Source: Mercenaria mercenaria (taxonomy: Eukaryota > Mollusca > Bivalvia > Venerida > Veneridae). Taken from it: a DNA stretch of 64,000 nt. Under the pieces are notes generated by a model that was given only the letters and a program-made list of their open reading frames with translations, had not been told where the DNA came from and did not search any database. This document shows positions 42,558 through 56,105 of this stretch, piece after piece (positions within the stretch are counted from its first letter, which is position 1; each line of letters starts with the position of its first letter). Location of the stretch: positions 2,912,501 through 2,976,500 of the forward strand of contig NC_069367.1 of the NCBI RefSeq assembly GCF_021730395.1. Direction: 5' to 3'. A program made the translations under genes and the position numbers.

Positions 42558-44234
42558 TTAAATCATACACGCAGACGCATACATTCTGTTTCTGTACCCT
42601 TTACATCTGTGCAACATTTTTCATTTTATGCCTTAAGCGTGTGCGTACTCGAGCATAACTGGAAAAAAACAACAAAAAAAAACAACAAAACAACAACACA
42701 CGATTAAAATATGTAACGACCAGCTTTTAAGTAATCCCTACTTTAAATGTAGTATATATTTGATTAAAGTTTAGCAATTGTTCAAATTTATTCTGATTAA
42801 AATGCATTGCAGTTGTGAAAACAAACGCATTTTTATAATATATTACATGATCACATGAAATATTTAAAGCCTATGTTAAAAAATGTGATGGCATATATCA
42901 ATAAATGTGATATGAAAGCCACCTATTCGTTTTAGTAATTTAAAATTTAAGGTAAAGAAGGCGTAATGAGCGGGAATTAAAAGAGTTGCATCCTTGATAA
43001 CATGTTTAGATAAGAGCAAAATCAGATCTTAAACCGATATATAATTATTAAAAAGGTCAAATGCACAAGTTTTACTCAAATGACGTAGAAATAACATCTT
43101 TTAGCCCGCCCATAAATAGTTCTGACATTGTATTTTTAATGGCGATTAATTTTGTATCGGGGCGTCCATTCAATTAAAAAAAGTAATTATTTTCCATTTG
43201 ATATATGAAGCCCGTTGAGACCTATACGTTGATGTAATTTTCAAATATATACTCCGATTATTCGCCGAAGGAATGCTTACTTTATATAAAAAGCATGCCA
43301 ACATCTTTCTGCGTAGTGTGTAAAAACTGTCCCAGAGATTAAAAAAAACACAAAAAAAATAAAATTATCATATAAATTAATTTTACTATAAAATGAGCGA
43401 AAAAATACAGGGGGTTTCCGACTTTGTTTTCGATGTATTATCTAAAATGTTTCCCTATCCCCCTTTTCACGCGCAGATTTTGTGCATCAAAATTTCAGAA
43501 AGAACTGCTTGTATTTTAGGGACAATAAATTAATAAAAAATAATTAAAAAATAAAAAAAAAAAGAAAAGAAAGAAAAAGAGTTTACAACAACATAAATTT
43601 TATTTAAAACGTTTTTCTAATTTTGTTAGCCATATTCCGATTTCTTTCCAACTTTTATTGTCAAACCTGTAAATTGAATGCATGTTACACACACAAAAAC
43701 GTAATGAAAGAAAAATAGTTTTTATTAAACATTTTACTGCTCGTCCTCTCTTCCACAGATTTTTTTTTTTAAATTTCTGAAAATGTTCCTGAAATGTAAT
43801 AAAATAAGATTATAAAATTCCTTGTCTACGATGCTATAAAAATTGGGAGTTTAAACACAGTTAAAACGTTACGTCTTTTCCCCCGCATTTTTCAACCAAG
43901 TTCACAAATTGTATATTTGTAGGATTTTTTTTGCAGCCTTTATTTTACGGCTTGTTGCATTATTAAATAATTGTTCGTATTTGGTTTAAGCCCATTTCAT
44001 CTACATTGTATTTCATAAATAGTTAAATACAATTTTCTTCGGAACCGGACATGTTAGTTTGAGCCCGACTAGCCGCAGCACTCCATGAAGTTGGAAAGTT
44101 GTCAATTTCTTACGGAGAGTGCCTACTGGTTAGAAACTATGAAGATAGGTTATGTAAACAGACGGCCGTGACATAACTGGAAGCTGTTGAGAAACTAGAA
44201 AGATATTTCGACCAACTTAAAAGTCAGAATTAGC
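42558..44234. other. Non-coding, nothing recognised
   Basis: AT-rich, with A-rich runs near 43340-43580. Confidence 0.5.
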
Positions 44235-44425
44235 CATGACTCATAATGTTTTGGGGGTTTTACGCACATTTTCGTCAGCGTCTTTTTTACAAGCACACTC
44301 TTTTCCAACTGTCCCATTGAAAAAATATTAGGCATGGACAGAGTGACTGCATCGGGCAACAAACCTATGATTGCTCGATTGACGGGCGAACGCTCCAACC
44401 AGTGTGCCATTCGGTCCGACATGAG
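44235..44425 (-). mobile_element. Possible SINE remnant with tRNA-like head
   Basis: On the minus strand TGGCACACTGGTTGGAGCGT, then CGCCCGTCAATCGAGC, then TCATAGGTTTGTTGCCCGAT resembles a tRNA-like SINE head with decayed A and B boxes that I have seen in bivalve repeats. The body continues to about 44235. No tail or target duplication is clear. Confidence 0.4.
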
Positions 44426-44654
44426 AGTTGGGGGTAAGTTTTGACTGGGTGAATTAGACAAGAGACTATTTTCACAGGGTCAGTTGTATTTGAAATTTCA
44501 AAACTGGAATTATTTTTTGTATTAAAAAATAGGCTTGTATTATTTATGTATGAAACAAAGAGCAATCAAATATGATTAAATTAAAACACGAAAGTTCATT
44601 GTTAACACTACTCTTCTATTTATTCATACTAACTGTTACCGTTTATATTCCTCT

Positions 44655-44674
44655 CCCCCCCCCCCCCCCCGCCC
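44655..44674 (+). repeat. Poly-C run
   Basis: Sixteen C, one G, three C, followed by a run of T. Length is likely unreliable. Confidence 0.85.
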
Positions 44675-45093
44675 TTTTTTTTTTTATAGTGCCGTTATAA
44701 AACAGACTGAGCGGTCATGTTTTAGGGGACCTAGGTTCTAAATACTAGTATTTGCGTAAGAGTTTGGACACAGCACCGAGTTTTCATATTTTATACATCA
44801 GTTCATTCATATCACCCGGTTTTGTTTCAAGCCAAAGTTGAAAATGACAGCAATTTAGCGGGTATATACAGCTATAATATTTACGTTATTCAAATTTGAA
44901 AAAAACAACAACAAAAAACACATACTGATATTGTGTTATTATTTGTTAAATGTGCATTCATTATACGCTCTGTGCATTCGATATTATAATATCCGACCCA
45001 CCTTCGATGCTATCCGTATGTTTTACGGAAATAAATTTTGGTTAAGAGTCTAAATATCATAAGTATTGTAAGTGAAACACATACTCGTCGTTC

Positions 45094-45167
45094 GTATCGG
45101 TGGCACAGTGGTTACAGCACATGGCTCGTATGCGGGAAATCGCTGGTTCGAGCCCATAAGCGAGATC
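45094..45167 (+). other. tRNA-like sequence, probably a SINE head
   Basis: GGTGGCACAGTGGTTACAGC resembles an A box and TCGCTGGTTCGAGCCCATAA a B box at tRNA spacing. The T and anticodon stems do not pair well, so it is not a working tRNA. Confidence 0.4.
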
Positions 45168-45521
45168 ATTTTTAATTTTCATTTTTAGTTGTTCATTTGA
45201 TTTATATGTTTTGAATTAAAAAGGGATACGTGAAAATTGAAATTCACGGGCTTCACGATAAAAAGTGTTTCGCACTAAAAATTTAGCAATCGAAACTGAA
45301 TGATGAATTTATCTTGTTGTAATTTATATTTATGAAATTTGCAATATACTGAAAGAAACTGTGAATAAAAAATAATATAAAAATATAAAATTGAGAAATT
45401 TAAAAAGAGAAAGAAATAAAAATAAATACTTGAAAAAATAAAATGGAGGAAATATTTGATAAAAATGTACATGTGCCAAATGTTTGTTAAAATAAGTGAG
45501 AAAAAAACATACAGACACTAC

Positions 45522-45592
45522 ACGGTTTCGATCTTATGCCGCCGGGTTTCAACCTATTGACAATGACCACTGAACTATCGTTTACACGCTTT
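45522..45592 (-). other. Second, inverted tRNA-like sequence
   Basis: On the minus strand GATAGTTCAGTGGTCATTGT resembles an A box and AAGATCGAAACCG a B box. It faces the copy at 45094 across about 350 bp. Confidence 0.25.
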
Positions 45593-45599
45593 ACACTAG

Positions 45600-48500
45600 A
45601 CTAGCTCCTAGACTATGATATATCTTTTTTTTTTACATTTTTATGGTTAAATGTAGTGAACTGAGCCAGTCTATATTCTATGTCCAATATCATAATTTCA
45701 ACATCATTCCTCTGTGAAAATCTGTAAAATAGACTAACTTTGTCTCTATGAAATTAAATTCATCAAAAAAGGAAAAATGTAGAAATATATTATTATCAGT
45801 GTAGTGGCTAGTCTAGCTTTACACATAAACCATTTAATTGCTGGTTACTTTCCGCACACTGTACGGAATGTACCGAAAATCAACCGAAGATTAAAACATT
45901 CTATGCACCGACCATGTTATCAATAGGACAATAAAAACGGTGGAAGGTTATTTATGAATAGGTCAAATGCTAACAAAATATCTCAGCCATATTTTTACTC
46001 TTATCAAATAATCATAAATATTTTTCTTTGTTATTATTTTTTGCTTCAGCTGAAAAGAAGAACATTCCTTCATAGCGTTTGGAATAGATCCGTAGTGCAG
46101 ATATATATATTTAGTCATTATATATAGTTTATGTCAAAATTAGAACATCTGCATTTTAATAGATCTGCAAAAAATGAAACATTTTCTTCATTTACTTTAA
46201 AAGCATTTATTACTTTTCCATGTCATGATATAATCTTAAGTTTCGTTTCAACAATTTACTAGCTGATATTTTAGAAAAAAAAAACAACAGTTCAATGACA
46301 TTAGAGTAAGAGCATAAAAATGTCAAAATGGACATCTTATAAATACAGTTGTCAATAAAAACAAAACAAAAAGAAAGAAAATACATTAAAAATCAATATT
46401 TGTGGCGTGCAATCCAGGATCTTCATTGAATTAAAAAACAAACATATTTTTTTATTTTTAAATATTGATAGACTAAAAATATTTATAATATTATATCCTT
46501 TGCACTAGCAACATCTTTTCTATGGCAATTTTGCTTTACCAGAAATTTTAAGATAAAAAACTAAGAACCGACCTTCACTTTTCAAAATTACGGTGCACAC
46601 ATTTAATCAATTCATATTCAATTCAGTTTTGGTATTAATTGGTATTTACTGTTTTTTTTAACTAATTGTGTGATTATAACTAAACATATAGCTGAAATCA
46701 CTTTCTAAGAAGACAAGTATTACTCATAATTACTCTTATAAAATATAATGTAAATAACGTAATGTCTAGGAAGACCGAGAATCTAACTCGGGACCATTGT
46801 GAAAATAAAGGATTGATTAAATGATTGAAGTACTTCTCAATTTCAACACCAGTCTTTCTCTGTAAAACGGAAAGTAAGCACCAGAACAGCGTCAAACAGC
46901 ATTGAAGGAGTAGATTAGCTTGTACATAAGTTTAAAATTTGAAATGAATGCTGATTAAAATATCCATAATAAAATCTGTAAAAAGATGCTTTGGAAGCAA
47001 AGACTGCAACCAAGAATTTGACTGAGTCTGTTTATAATGTCCATAATTCTTGTTTACTATATAATCATGAAAGTACACAAAATTAAAACGTATCTTTAAC
47101 AAAATACTATATTAAGAAGCTGAAAGTGTCAATTTATTCAGAATAATATATATTTGTTAATATTTTTGTCATAAAAAGGAAATGCGATAAAATATAAATA
47201 ATTTTATTGTCATGATATATTTTAATTGATAAATGAAAAGTTTTCTTATGACTATAAATGTTGCACAGCAAAATATTAACAAAATTAGATTAACCTAAAC
47301 TATAAGTTTAATGTTTTCTCTCATTATTGCATAATATTCCAAATATGTTTTGAAAATGGACGTATCAACGACACGTTTACACTATAAGACACAAAGCAAT
47401 ATACTCTGAACATACTCTGAACATTGATAATTATTCATCATTTAGTTGTCTTTGTGTATTCCATATCAATGTATATACTTAAACTGGATAGATTATTGTG
47501 TAAAAGGGAATCGACATAATTTTTTTTATTCATTCAAACCCATCCAATTTGAGAGGACACTGACGATAAGACAAATTCTAACAGCGAAAAATAGTTACCT
47601 CAAGAAGTTTATACGCAGAAATATATTTGTATTAGAGAATCTAAACATTCCTTATATATTTTGAAAAGATTGTATCCTGTCAAGGCAGAATATTTTTGTA
47701 AGACAAAATGGCAAGGAGAAAAAATATTCTAATATCTATGAAGCGGACAGTAACCGTAGATGTTACATTAATATAACCGTAAGATGAAACAGGACAATCG
47801 TATATATTCACAAACAATATGACATTACGCAAAACGGAATCAAACTTTCAGATCCCTCCAGTCTGCATATGAATTGTGTCTATGCATGTAAAGTTTGTGA
47901 CAACAAACATAATCTATCATAAGTTTCGCCGATTCGATCAATGTTTTGACAAAACTATCTCAACTAAGGATACAACCTAGTGAGTCTTATGTTGCAATCG
48001 GGTGAAAAGAGTCAAGACAGCGTATATGAACTTGTTATTAAACGTTTTCTAATAATACATAAACCATTCAAAATAAATACAACTTATATTTCGATCTTCT
48101 CAGATCGTTCAGCAGGACTTTTATGTCGTGTTATTGGTACTGTTTAGTTTCTCAACATTACTATTTCGGCCTGGATGGTTCCAATACTCCCGCTTTCATA
48201 GCCTTGGGTATTGTTTAATCACACCTTGGATATGGTGCCTGCTTTTTGATTTTGTCTTTTGACAGATCACGTGATACGCAGGATCCATAGCCTCAGATCC
48301 CCTTTCTAAATTCCAATTTGTTTAGTTCTGCTCATAGTTTTCTCGTTTGGGGCAAACCCTTTATTTTATCTGAGGACCAAACGCCGCTTTTCATGGAATT
48401 ACACGCCTTAACACGTGTATCATTGAAGGTTCCATGTTCACCGCCGCCATTTGAATACATCTGCGGATGTCTCTAAATTGCTTTTTGTACTTTTAGCATG

Positions 48501-49640
48501 CGTAAATGTTGAGTTCTGCCGTTATATGATTGAACGGCGTTTAACCCAAAACAAACAAATAAATCTACAATGCAGCATGTGACATTTACAATTTTATTGG
48601 AATGCAAGGGTAAAACAGTAGAATTATTGATTTGTTGCTTTGTCTTTGGCGCAACATGAAACTTTAGATTAACAGTATTGTAGTCAGTACGCACATCATC
48701 TGGTCTCTAAATATGATCTTGATTGAAGGAGAACAAAAAGCTAAAAATTTGTCATTCATAAATCGTTAAAGAAAATGTGTTTTATTCAGTGTATTTACTT
48801 GAAATAAAGACAGATGCGATAACTTAAATTTCATGGTAAACGTAGCAATGGTAACATACTATGATTGAAAAATGAGTGCATCATTAAGAATTAATATTTA
48901 ATAGTTGTTTAAGGATGAAGAATAAAAAACTACGTGTGGTTATGGAATATTATTCGTGCTTATTTATCTAATGATAACATACAATATGATGCAGTAGCTT
49001 AATTTCGAAATTCTTGTATGTTTATATAGCAAATCTAAGATGCTGAACGCTTTCAGCCAAATTCTAAGTCCAAAATTATTACTTAGTGCTATTAGCTCAG
49101 GAGAGGGAAGGAATTATTAAAACATTCAGTAAGTGATTATCATATGTTCATGAAATGTTAAATTCGTGTTTAAAACAAACAAGAATGACTATTTTGTGGT
49201 TCTGAATTGTTTTCATAAAGGCTTTCGTTTGCATAACTCCAAAGGCATACAGTTAATTAATTGGAAGAAAAACATTACAAATATATTGTTACTGTAGTGT
49301 ACGAATAATGATAAAACATAGAATTATCAAATAGTGAAAATGTTAATTTAAGGGAGAATTTTATTTAATGAGAAGCGGGAATGTTAAGTCTGTATACATT
49401 ATCTTGACTGGCAGGAGACAAAACATAAAATTTTACTTGTATTTGTTACTCAAGGATAAAAAAATGTATGTTTTTTTTCTACGTAAATTAGAATGCTTGA
49501 GTAGAAAGCTTTAAAATATATTTGCAAGAGGTTGTCAAATTGTCAATCTTGATAAGTCCTCACACATTCATTTATTTTATAGCCATTATTGTAAATAATA
49601 TTTTAAAAAGCTACTATGATCCGTTTCTTTTAAAATATTT
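45600..49640. other. Mostly featureless AT-rich DNA
   Basis: No coding signal. CTAGACTAGC near 45596 and GCTAGTCTAG near 45808 are inverted. Around 48515-48565 GAACGGCGTTTAACCCAAAA followed by CAAACAAATAAA looks like a SINE 3' tail, and GC-richer sequence before it (48100-48500) may be its decayed body. Confidence 0.4.
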
Positions 49641-51460
49641 TCAGAAAGACTTTACCGGATACCAAACCGACCATATGCAGATGATATTTTGAAAGAAAAA
49701 ACACAGCTTAAAAACATAACTTATTCTTCACTTAAACGGAGAACTTAGACAAACACATTGATTCTGCACCAAGAGCCGACTGAAGGTTAAAGATCGAATG
49801 TTGAATTATCACAGTTATATGTAAACACTTAGAAAGTCAATTCAATGTCTTTATTTAGGTGTAATTATTGAACATCACGTTTACAACAAGAATTTATACA
49901 AAGGAGTAATGGAACAAAGTGAATATTAGAGTGACTGAAACAATTTTCATTTTGCACTTCTAGTGTATGCTGGGATTTTATCCGTTCATTTAAATTGTTT
50001 AGTTTTTAAAATACAGCCAGTTTCAACATAAATCATCTTTATTTCAGGAAATAATAACGATCCTAACAACGTCAGTAAATTAAAGGAAGAAGACAGGCAT
50101 AGAAGTAGCAGGTCATTGTTTTCTACTGTGCAATTTGGAAGTGAATGCTGGTTACGTTTTCATCCACCTTGATTGTGTAATTATGTCAATTACAATACAA
50201 ATGAAAAGGATGTACACGGTTTCATATACATTAGGTAGATTTTTATTCCTATTTTTAAACTAAACGTTTCGATCGTTTATGTTATAATAAAGAAATGTAT
50301 TTACTTCTAAGTCGCGTAACGGGTGATTAGCGGGATTACCTAACTGAATTTGCTTCCTCTCAGTTTTATGGCATTCCAAAACAAATGTTTGAAAGCTGAT
50401 TTCCGTACTGTAGGCTGAACGTACATTATAAGTTTTCTTGATAATTTTCTAAGACACAAGGGGTTATCAAGACTGTAGACAAGGGTCAGAAAATGTCAAA
50501 GAATATTAGTTTTCTGATTTATATTTCGTTTACAGCTAATGTAAAAGTGACATTTGTTTTAAATGTTTCTAACTTATTTGCAGGTAAATAGATCTTTCTT
50601 GTTTCCTTCGTAAAGAGGGTTTCAGGAGATTTTTTACATGATTTTGAGCGTTACTAACTAAATCACATTCTATTGTTGATTTGTTAGGGAACTTTGATTA
50701 AAAAAAATCATATTGATCAAACTGTCCATTGTTTCACTGCTGAAAAACGGAAAACTTTCTTAGCTAGTTAATTAAATCAGTGGTTATGAGCACTAAGGAA
50801 TAGAGGGTTTACAACTGGGTGTTTTATTTAAAAATGAAAATCTTGCAAAATTCAAAACAATAGCCTTTCATTTTAAAAAAAGAGATTTGTCATTATTTAA
50901 TTAAACAACCCACAATTTAATATTTCTAGTTTGCAAATGACCAGTTTTCCTAGCCAAAACGTATGTACTAGCAGCTCGGCTAAAACACAAAACAATGTTT
51001 CCCAGTCTTTTCACAATTTGTAATACATCAAAAGTTAAAGTTTTGCGAAAAAGTGGTTCTGCTTTTGGAGTAAAGTATTACATGTTTAAGATTATATATT
51101 AAAGTATTCAGGCTGGATTTAACTTTCAGCACCGTTAGGAATATGCCTAGATGTAGTGATAGAGTTAAATCAAAAGTGTTATTGAATCTGGCATGCACAT
51201 AGATATGATAATGATTGGATTTAATTTTCAAGACAATTTGAAATGTACGTATAGTGATGGAATATTATTATTTGTGTGTTCATTTCATTCTAATCAATAT
51301 TTACTCAAACAGGATTTAATTTAATACCTGGAATATGATAAGATGAAGGGAAGAAATATAATTAGTGGCGAGTAGCTGGATTTAGTTTTTAACAATTTGG
51401 AAGATACAATTGGTGTTAATTATACCGACTAGAATACCATCCACCTATGCTTGCAAAAAT
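49641..51460 (+). repeat. Decayed third copy (C) of the 50-64 kb duplicated segment
   Basis: Short matches in the same order as copies A and B: GTCAGTAAATTAA at about 50072, GGCATTCCAAAACAAATGTT with CTGATTTCCGTACTG at about 50370, TTAAATGTTTCTAACTTATTTGC at about 50560, CCAGTTTTCCTAGCCAAAACG at about 50940, and the ATTCAAATCGG-type units at 51.1-51.45 kb. Large parts are missing. An exon-like piece (50049-50170: TTTATTTCAG, then a frame containing NNNDPNNVSKLK and ending HPP) matches the VSKL reading of the exon candidate in copy A. Confidence 0.5.
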
Positions 51461-51708
51461 GGACACGTCATCGCATAAAACGTTTTTATAAAAGGCTTCC
51501 GAGGGATCTACTTTCCAGATTTTATTTACTTCACAACAGCGGTTGTTAAGTGCTGTGTGTTGGCCGTAAAAAGTCGCCTCGACTTCATCTCAGTGTTGTT
51601 ATATTTTCTGGTCCTTCGGAATCATTGATTTCAATTCATTTAGATTTGAAGATTGTATACTGCTTAAGCCGGTGCTAGGGGGCGTGGGCAGTGTTGCATT
51701 TTCCATTA

Positions 51709-51805
51709 CTGCTCATGAACAGACTCAATCAAACCGAGTCTGCAATTTTCACTGTTTGCCTTGTTTTCGGTGCTTCCGAGGGATGTACTTTCCAGGTTTT
51801 ATTTT
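51709..51805 (+). repeat. About 95 bp dispersed repeat, copy 1
   Basis: GCTCATGAACAGACTCAATC, AAACCGAGTCTGCAATTTTC, through TTCCGAGGGATGTACTTTCC. Almost identical to the copy at 52704; a decayed relative lies near 57228-57310. Confidence 0.8.
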
Positions 51806-51892
51806 TTTACACAATATAAGATTAATGTCAGTAGACAGTTTTTTATTACTGAATAAGGGTGAAAGGTGCGGTCATGACTGTTACAACATGGC

Positions 51893-51894
<2 letters not shown>

Positions 51895-51926
<32 letters not shown>

Positions 51927-51976
51927 GTCATTAGTGATATTGCTACAATAATAATTATTATTATTATTATTATTTA
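51895..51976 (+). repeat. ATT microsatellite
   Basis: Two ATT/TAA runs separated by about 30 bases. They open false poly-I and poly-N frames. Confidence 0.95.
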
Positions 51977-52680
51977 CAACGCCATTGAATATAGTCATTG
52001 TATAAAAAAGGCGTTTAATCAAATAACTCCGTTTTAGGTTCAATATATATACATGAAGCAATGTTTATATTGTTGGATATTCTTCCTTGTTTTTTATATA
52101 AAATATCATTCCAATCATGGTACTAAAGAACAACACCAAGGCATACGCTTTCAATTGATTGTCATTATATATGCCCAATTAAACATTTTATGGCAGTCTA
52201 GAACTTAATTACTATTTTGATGAAATACTATTTCTAATGGCAATAAACATTAGTAAACAAAATGTATAGAAGGCGAAGCAACACTGGTAGTAAGGCTGTT
52301 GATTCTGTACATATTTTGTTTCAGGAAATATAGATTACTATCTGATTGACATCAGTCAAGAAAACAACACGCGGTAAAAATAAATAACTAAAATGGTAAA
52401 ACAATGTCAATATCAGATTACGGATTAATCATGTATTTCAACACTTTAATGTATTCATCAAATTATAAATATCAAGTATAACTCTAAATCACGCTGTTGT
52501 ACTCTGATATATAAAAATATTGAAATACATGGCTTAGCTTTACAACTGTGCCCTTAGAACCTTAAATATTGTGGTATGTATGTCTCAGTTTTTTTATTTG
52601 ATTAATTTAAACTGGGATAGTGTTATTGTATAACCGATCATTTCGTTTCTAGCGATATGAATAATTCCTTTTTGTAAAGA

Positions 52681-52797
52681 ACCCTAACCCTAACCCTAAC
52701 CCTGCTCATGAACAGACTCAATCAAACCGAGTCTGCAATTTTCACTGTTTGCCTTGATTTCGGTGCATCCGAGGGATGTACTTTCCAGATTTTATTT
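52681..52797 (+). mobile_element. Telomere-repeat-tagged insertion in copy A
   Basis: Three and a half CCCTAA units (52682-52703) run directly into a second copy of the 95 bp repeat (52704-52797). In copy B the flanks meet without it (58450-58485), so the block was gained in A or lost from B. Confidence 0.65.
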
Positions 52798-54088
52798 ATA
52801 TTTGCACTGTCTGTATAATTAAAATTCCAAGTAGTTAGTTCGTTAAAGCGAGCGCTGTCGATATTTTCCGTATTTATGTTCTTGCAATGGTTGTTTGTTT
52901 GGTGTTATTTCACATTTTGATTTATATTTGAAAATTGAAATGAAATTTATTTGTTAATTACTAATCAAATGGCGCTCTTTATTCATACTCATTGTGCTTT
53001 AAATAGTAGAACTAAATTAGAAAAAAAGATATCATGTCAAATATCCCGCGATTTATTCTCAAAAAATGAACAAAAATGAAGATTGGTACTTGCTGCATAT
53101 TAAAATGATATTTATTCATTTTCATTGTAGCGTAAATCGTCTTGACAATGATAAAATAATTCAACTATCGCAATAACTTGCAAAATCTTCTAAAGTCAAA
53201 ACTGATTAAAACCCAGGAAGTTCACATTTTATTACATTACATTTACTGCAGATTATTACATGAATCGTACCCAAAATTCAAAATAGTTAAATATCCTTGT
53301 TTCGTCACATTTTGATATGTTTGCTAGCTAGACGAGATGTAGACATTGAAATGTCAAATTCGTTTGTACAAAACTTTCTTGATATAAGATTCCGATTATT
53401 TGAAATTTGACAAGGATGTACTTTAAAACTAGATCTTTGAATTTGATAAACTGGAAGTGATGGCGTAAGGGCATTTATCCGGAAATCATAGAATCAAGCA
53501 TGGCTTTGGCGTACGGAAATGAAACTCATTTTATGAATTAATGACAACCTGTGAATAGGTCTATTATAATGGCACTGTTAGTATCTTTGTAAAAATAAAA
53601 TATGATATTTAAACATCTGACTCTTTCGACAATTCAAAATAATGACTTAGAACTAGCGTAAAATGTGCGGTTCTCTTGTTTTATGATGTAATAGCTCAAA
53701 AATAAGCATACGGACCTTTACATTTAATTCACCACATTATAGGCACATGTTTATTTACAACTGTGCGAAGTTTCATTATAATTCATAATGGAGAAAACAT
53801 TTTATTTGCGAAAATGTTACGAAAGTTAAGATTATTCCATTGATACATGAGGTCCAAATTTTTTCAGTCTAGCAAAAAAGACTAGAATTTTATCTGTTGA
53901 CTTAAATTGTATTGATAAAGAAATACAGTCCATCTCAACAGAAGCCATTTTCCATAACATAAAAAATAAGATCCAAACACATCTGTAACCAGAAAATGGC
54001 TTGAATCGGAGAGAGAGAAAAAAATTGCTGATCTGTTTCCCATTGAGCAATATTAAAAATGATAATTGTTACGTTTCCTTTCACTTAG

Positions 54089-54178
54089 ATTGTATCACAC
54101 GAGACCTACAGCCAATGACAACACAAGCCGTCTCAAACTTGGCGGGAAGAAAGATGCAAATAGTGTCAGTAAATTAAG
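54089..54178 (+). CDS. Candidate symmetrical exon, 30 aa, unassigned
   Basis: TTCCTTTCACTTAG precedes and GTAAAC follows a 90-base open stretch (phase 2 in, phase 2 out) reading YHTRPTANDNTSRL then GGKKDANSVSKLR. The copy B equivalent (about 60475-60556) keeps the splice-site positions but is closed by stops. The C copy reads NNNDPNNVSKLK in the same frame. Joining to the acceptor at 55186 would give a short end. This suggests a remnant of an unknown gene with duplicated exons, but it could be chance. Confidence 0.27.
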
Positions 54179-55186
54179 GTAAACCATTGTTTTTACCCTT
54201 TAAGCTTTGATTAGTTGATACTATAATAAGTATGTATGTTCATTGTTAAGACTTGAAATGGGTTAAACTGGGTGGGGGAAGGGGTGTATCCCAACATTAA
54301 GTTTATCTTAATATATCAGTTTCTTCATATTACTGAATGAAAACCAAATGCTTTGAAAACAGATGCGTATACTCCACGTTTTGAATACCCGATACCTCTC
54401 CTTATAACATTTATATGCCGCCAGACAAAATTATTGACACTATATATAAGGAACAAGAAAATTCAAAGAATAATAGTCGCACGTGTTCAGCTTATATAGA
54501 AGTTACATATATTTTAAATGTTACTGACAATATTTGCCTGTAAATATCATTGTCAGGTTAGTTGTCCATATAACTGGGATTCCAACAGAAGTTCTAAATG
54601 CAAAATTGATTAAAATTTATAGAAAAAAATTGAAGCTTATAGAAGAAATGCTAAAAGTTGACATTTTGGTGCAGAAAAAAGAAATTAGATGTTGAATACA
54701 TGTTTGCTTCTTACAGTAAAAAGAACAACGGCTCTTAGAAATTGTCAATACATATAGAGGGAACTGAACAGTACCGTTAATTTTGCATTGCTATTGTGTT
54801 TTCACCTACATAAAAATTGCAAAAAGAAACGTTATATATTCCTCAATAGAATTGCGTACTTGTATATATGTGAATTGTTAGGTGTTTTGATCAGAACACA
54901 TAGTCCAGGAATTTTGGTACCACATCGGTAGTGTGTTAGAAAATTTGTGTTTTGCCACTAAGGATTCCTGGGGCGGTATCTCATTGCACTCATTTATTTG
55001 TGCTTTTTTTTCTCTCGATATATTTTACACTGTCTGTTTGAATTGAGTTTTATTTTACGACAAAGCGATGCATTTAGGCAAAATATCGCCTTTATTATTT
55101 TCAATGTACATAAATACGCTGTATGGTTTCAGTGTTACAATCCTCGAACATGTACATATCCGTTTGATACATTTTTCTTTTTTCAG

Positions 55187-55296
55187 GTATTGCAATAATG
55201 TGTACTAAACTGGAACCTTGGAAAAGCTTTTTAACAATTGAAGTATTTCTTTTTTTCAAATGTGGACAACAACCAGTTTGCAAGACATTTTCCTAA
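55187..55296 (+). CDS. Candidate terminal exon in copy A, unassigned
   Basis: TTCTTTTTTCAG leads into a 35-codon frame (55189-55296) containing TIEVFLFFKCGQQPVCKTFS. The same frame is open in copy B (62907-63017), and several differences between them are synonymous. Family unknown. In the other phase offered by the 54089-54178 exon the reading stops after six residues. Confidence 0.25.
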
Positions 55297-55409
55297 AACG
55301 GTTATCAAAAATTTTCACAACAATCTGTTTCACCTGGCAATTATTTCTTATTGACCAGAGTTGAAAACATCGCTAAAAAGTGACTGTGGTTTTGGCATAA
55401 AATAGTACT

Positions 55410-56105
55410 TGCTTAGACTATATACTCAAACATGATTTAAGCGCCAAAACAGTTTGAAATATATATAGATATAGATAAGGAGTATAATTAAGTGTGAGCA
55501 GGTTTTATTATAATAATTAATATGTATTCAAATTGATTTTAAGTTTTCAACGGGGTTTGAAATATGCATAAATTAGTGAAGGAATATAAATTATTTTCGA
55601 GCAGCTTTAATTATAATTATTTCTGTTTATTCAAATTGGATCTAATTTTTAAATATAATTTGGAATATACATAGACAGAGTGAACGTGATATTCAGGTCA
55701 GATTTAATATTCAATATGATTCGGAATATACAAAGATAGCGCGAAGGACGATTATTATTGATAATTAGGTTATGTTGTGACCATTAACATTCAGATCGGA
55801 TTTCATTTCCAATACAATTTGAAATATCAACAGGCAAATTGAAGAAATGTAATTATTGACGATATTCAAATCGGATTTAGCTTTCAATACATTTCAGAAT
55901 ATTCAAACATATATTGAAGGTATATTATTGATGATATTCAGTTCGAAGTCAATGTTAAATGCAAGTTGGATTGTGCAAAGCTATAGTATTGGAATATAAA
56001 TACCGGTGAGTAATTTTTCTTCTAATTATTGATAGATATTCAAATTTGATATAATTCTCAAAATTTTAGAAACTTACATTGATAAAACCAAGGAATGTAA
56101 TTACC
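55410..56105 (+). repeat. Irregular array of 65-105 bp ATTCAAATCGG units, copy A
   Basis: About eight units, each opening with a form of ATTCAAATCGGATTTAATTT and then TCAATACAATTTGGAATAT, ending in an AT-rich spacer of variable length (starts near 55524, 55628, 55693, 55790, 55864, 55935, 56038). Confidence 0.75.

Noticed and set aside
42208-42561. 117-residue plus-strand frame
   Set aside because: Mostly the body of a SINE.
45094-45167. Functional tRNA gene
   Set aside because: Box-like motifs are present but the T and anticodon stems do not pair.
51672-52061. Frames with poly-Ile and poly-Asn
   Set aside because: ATT microsatellite.
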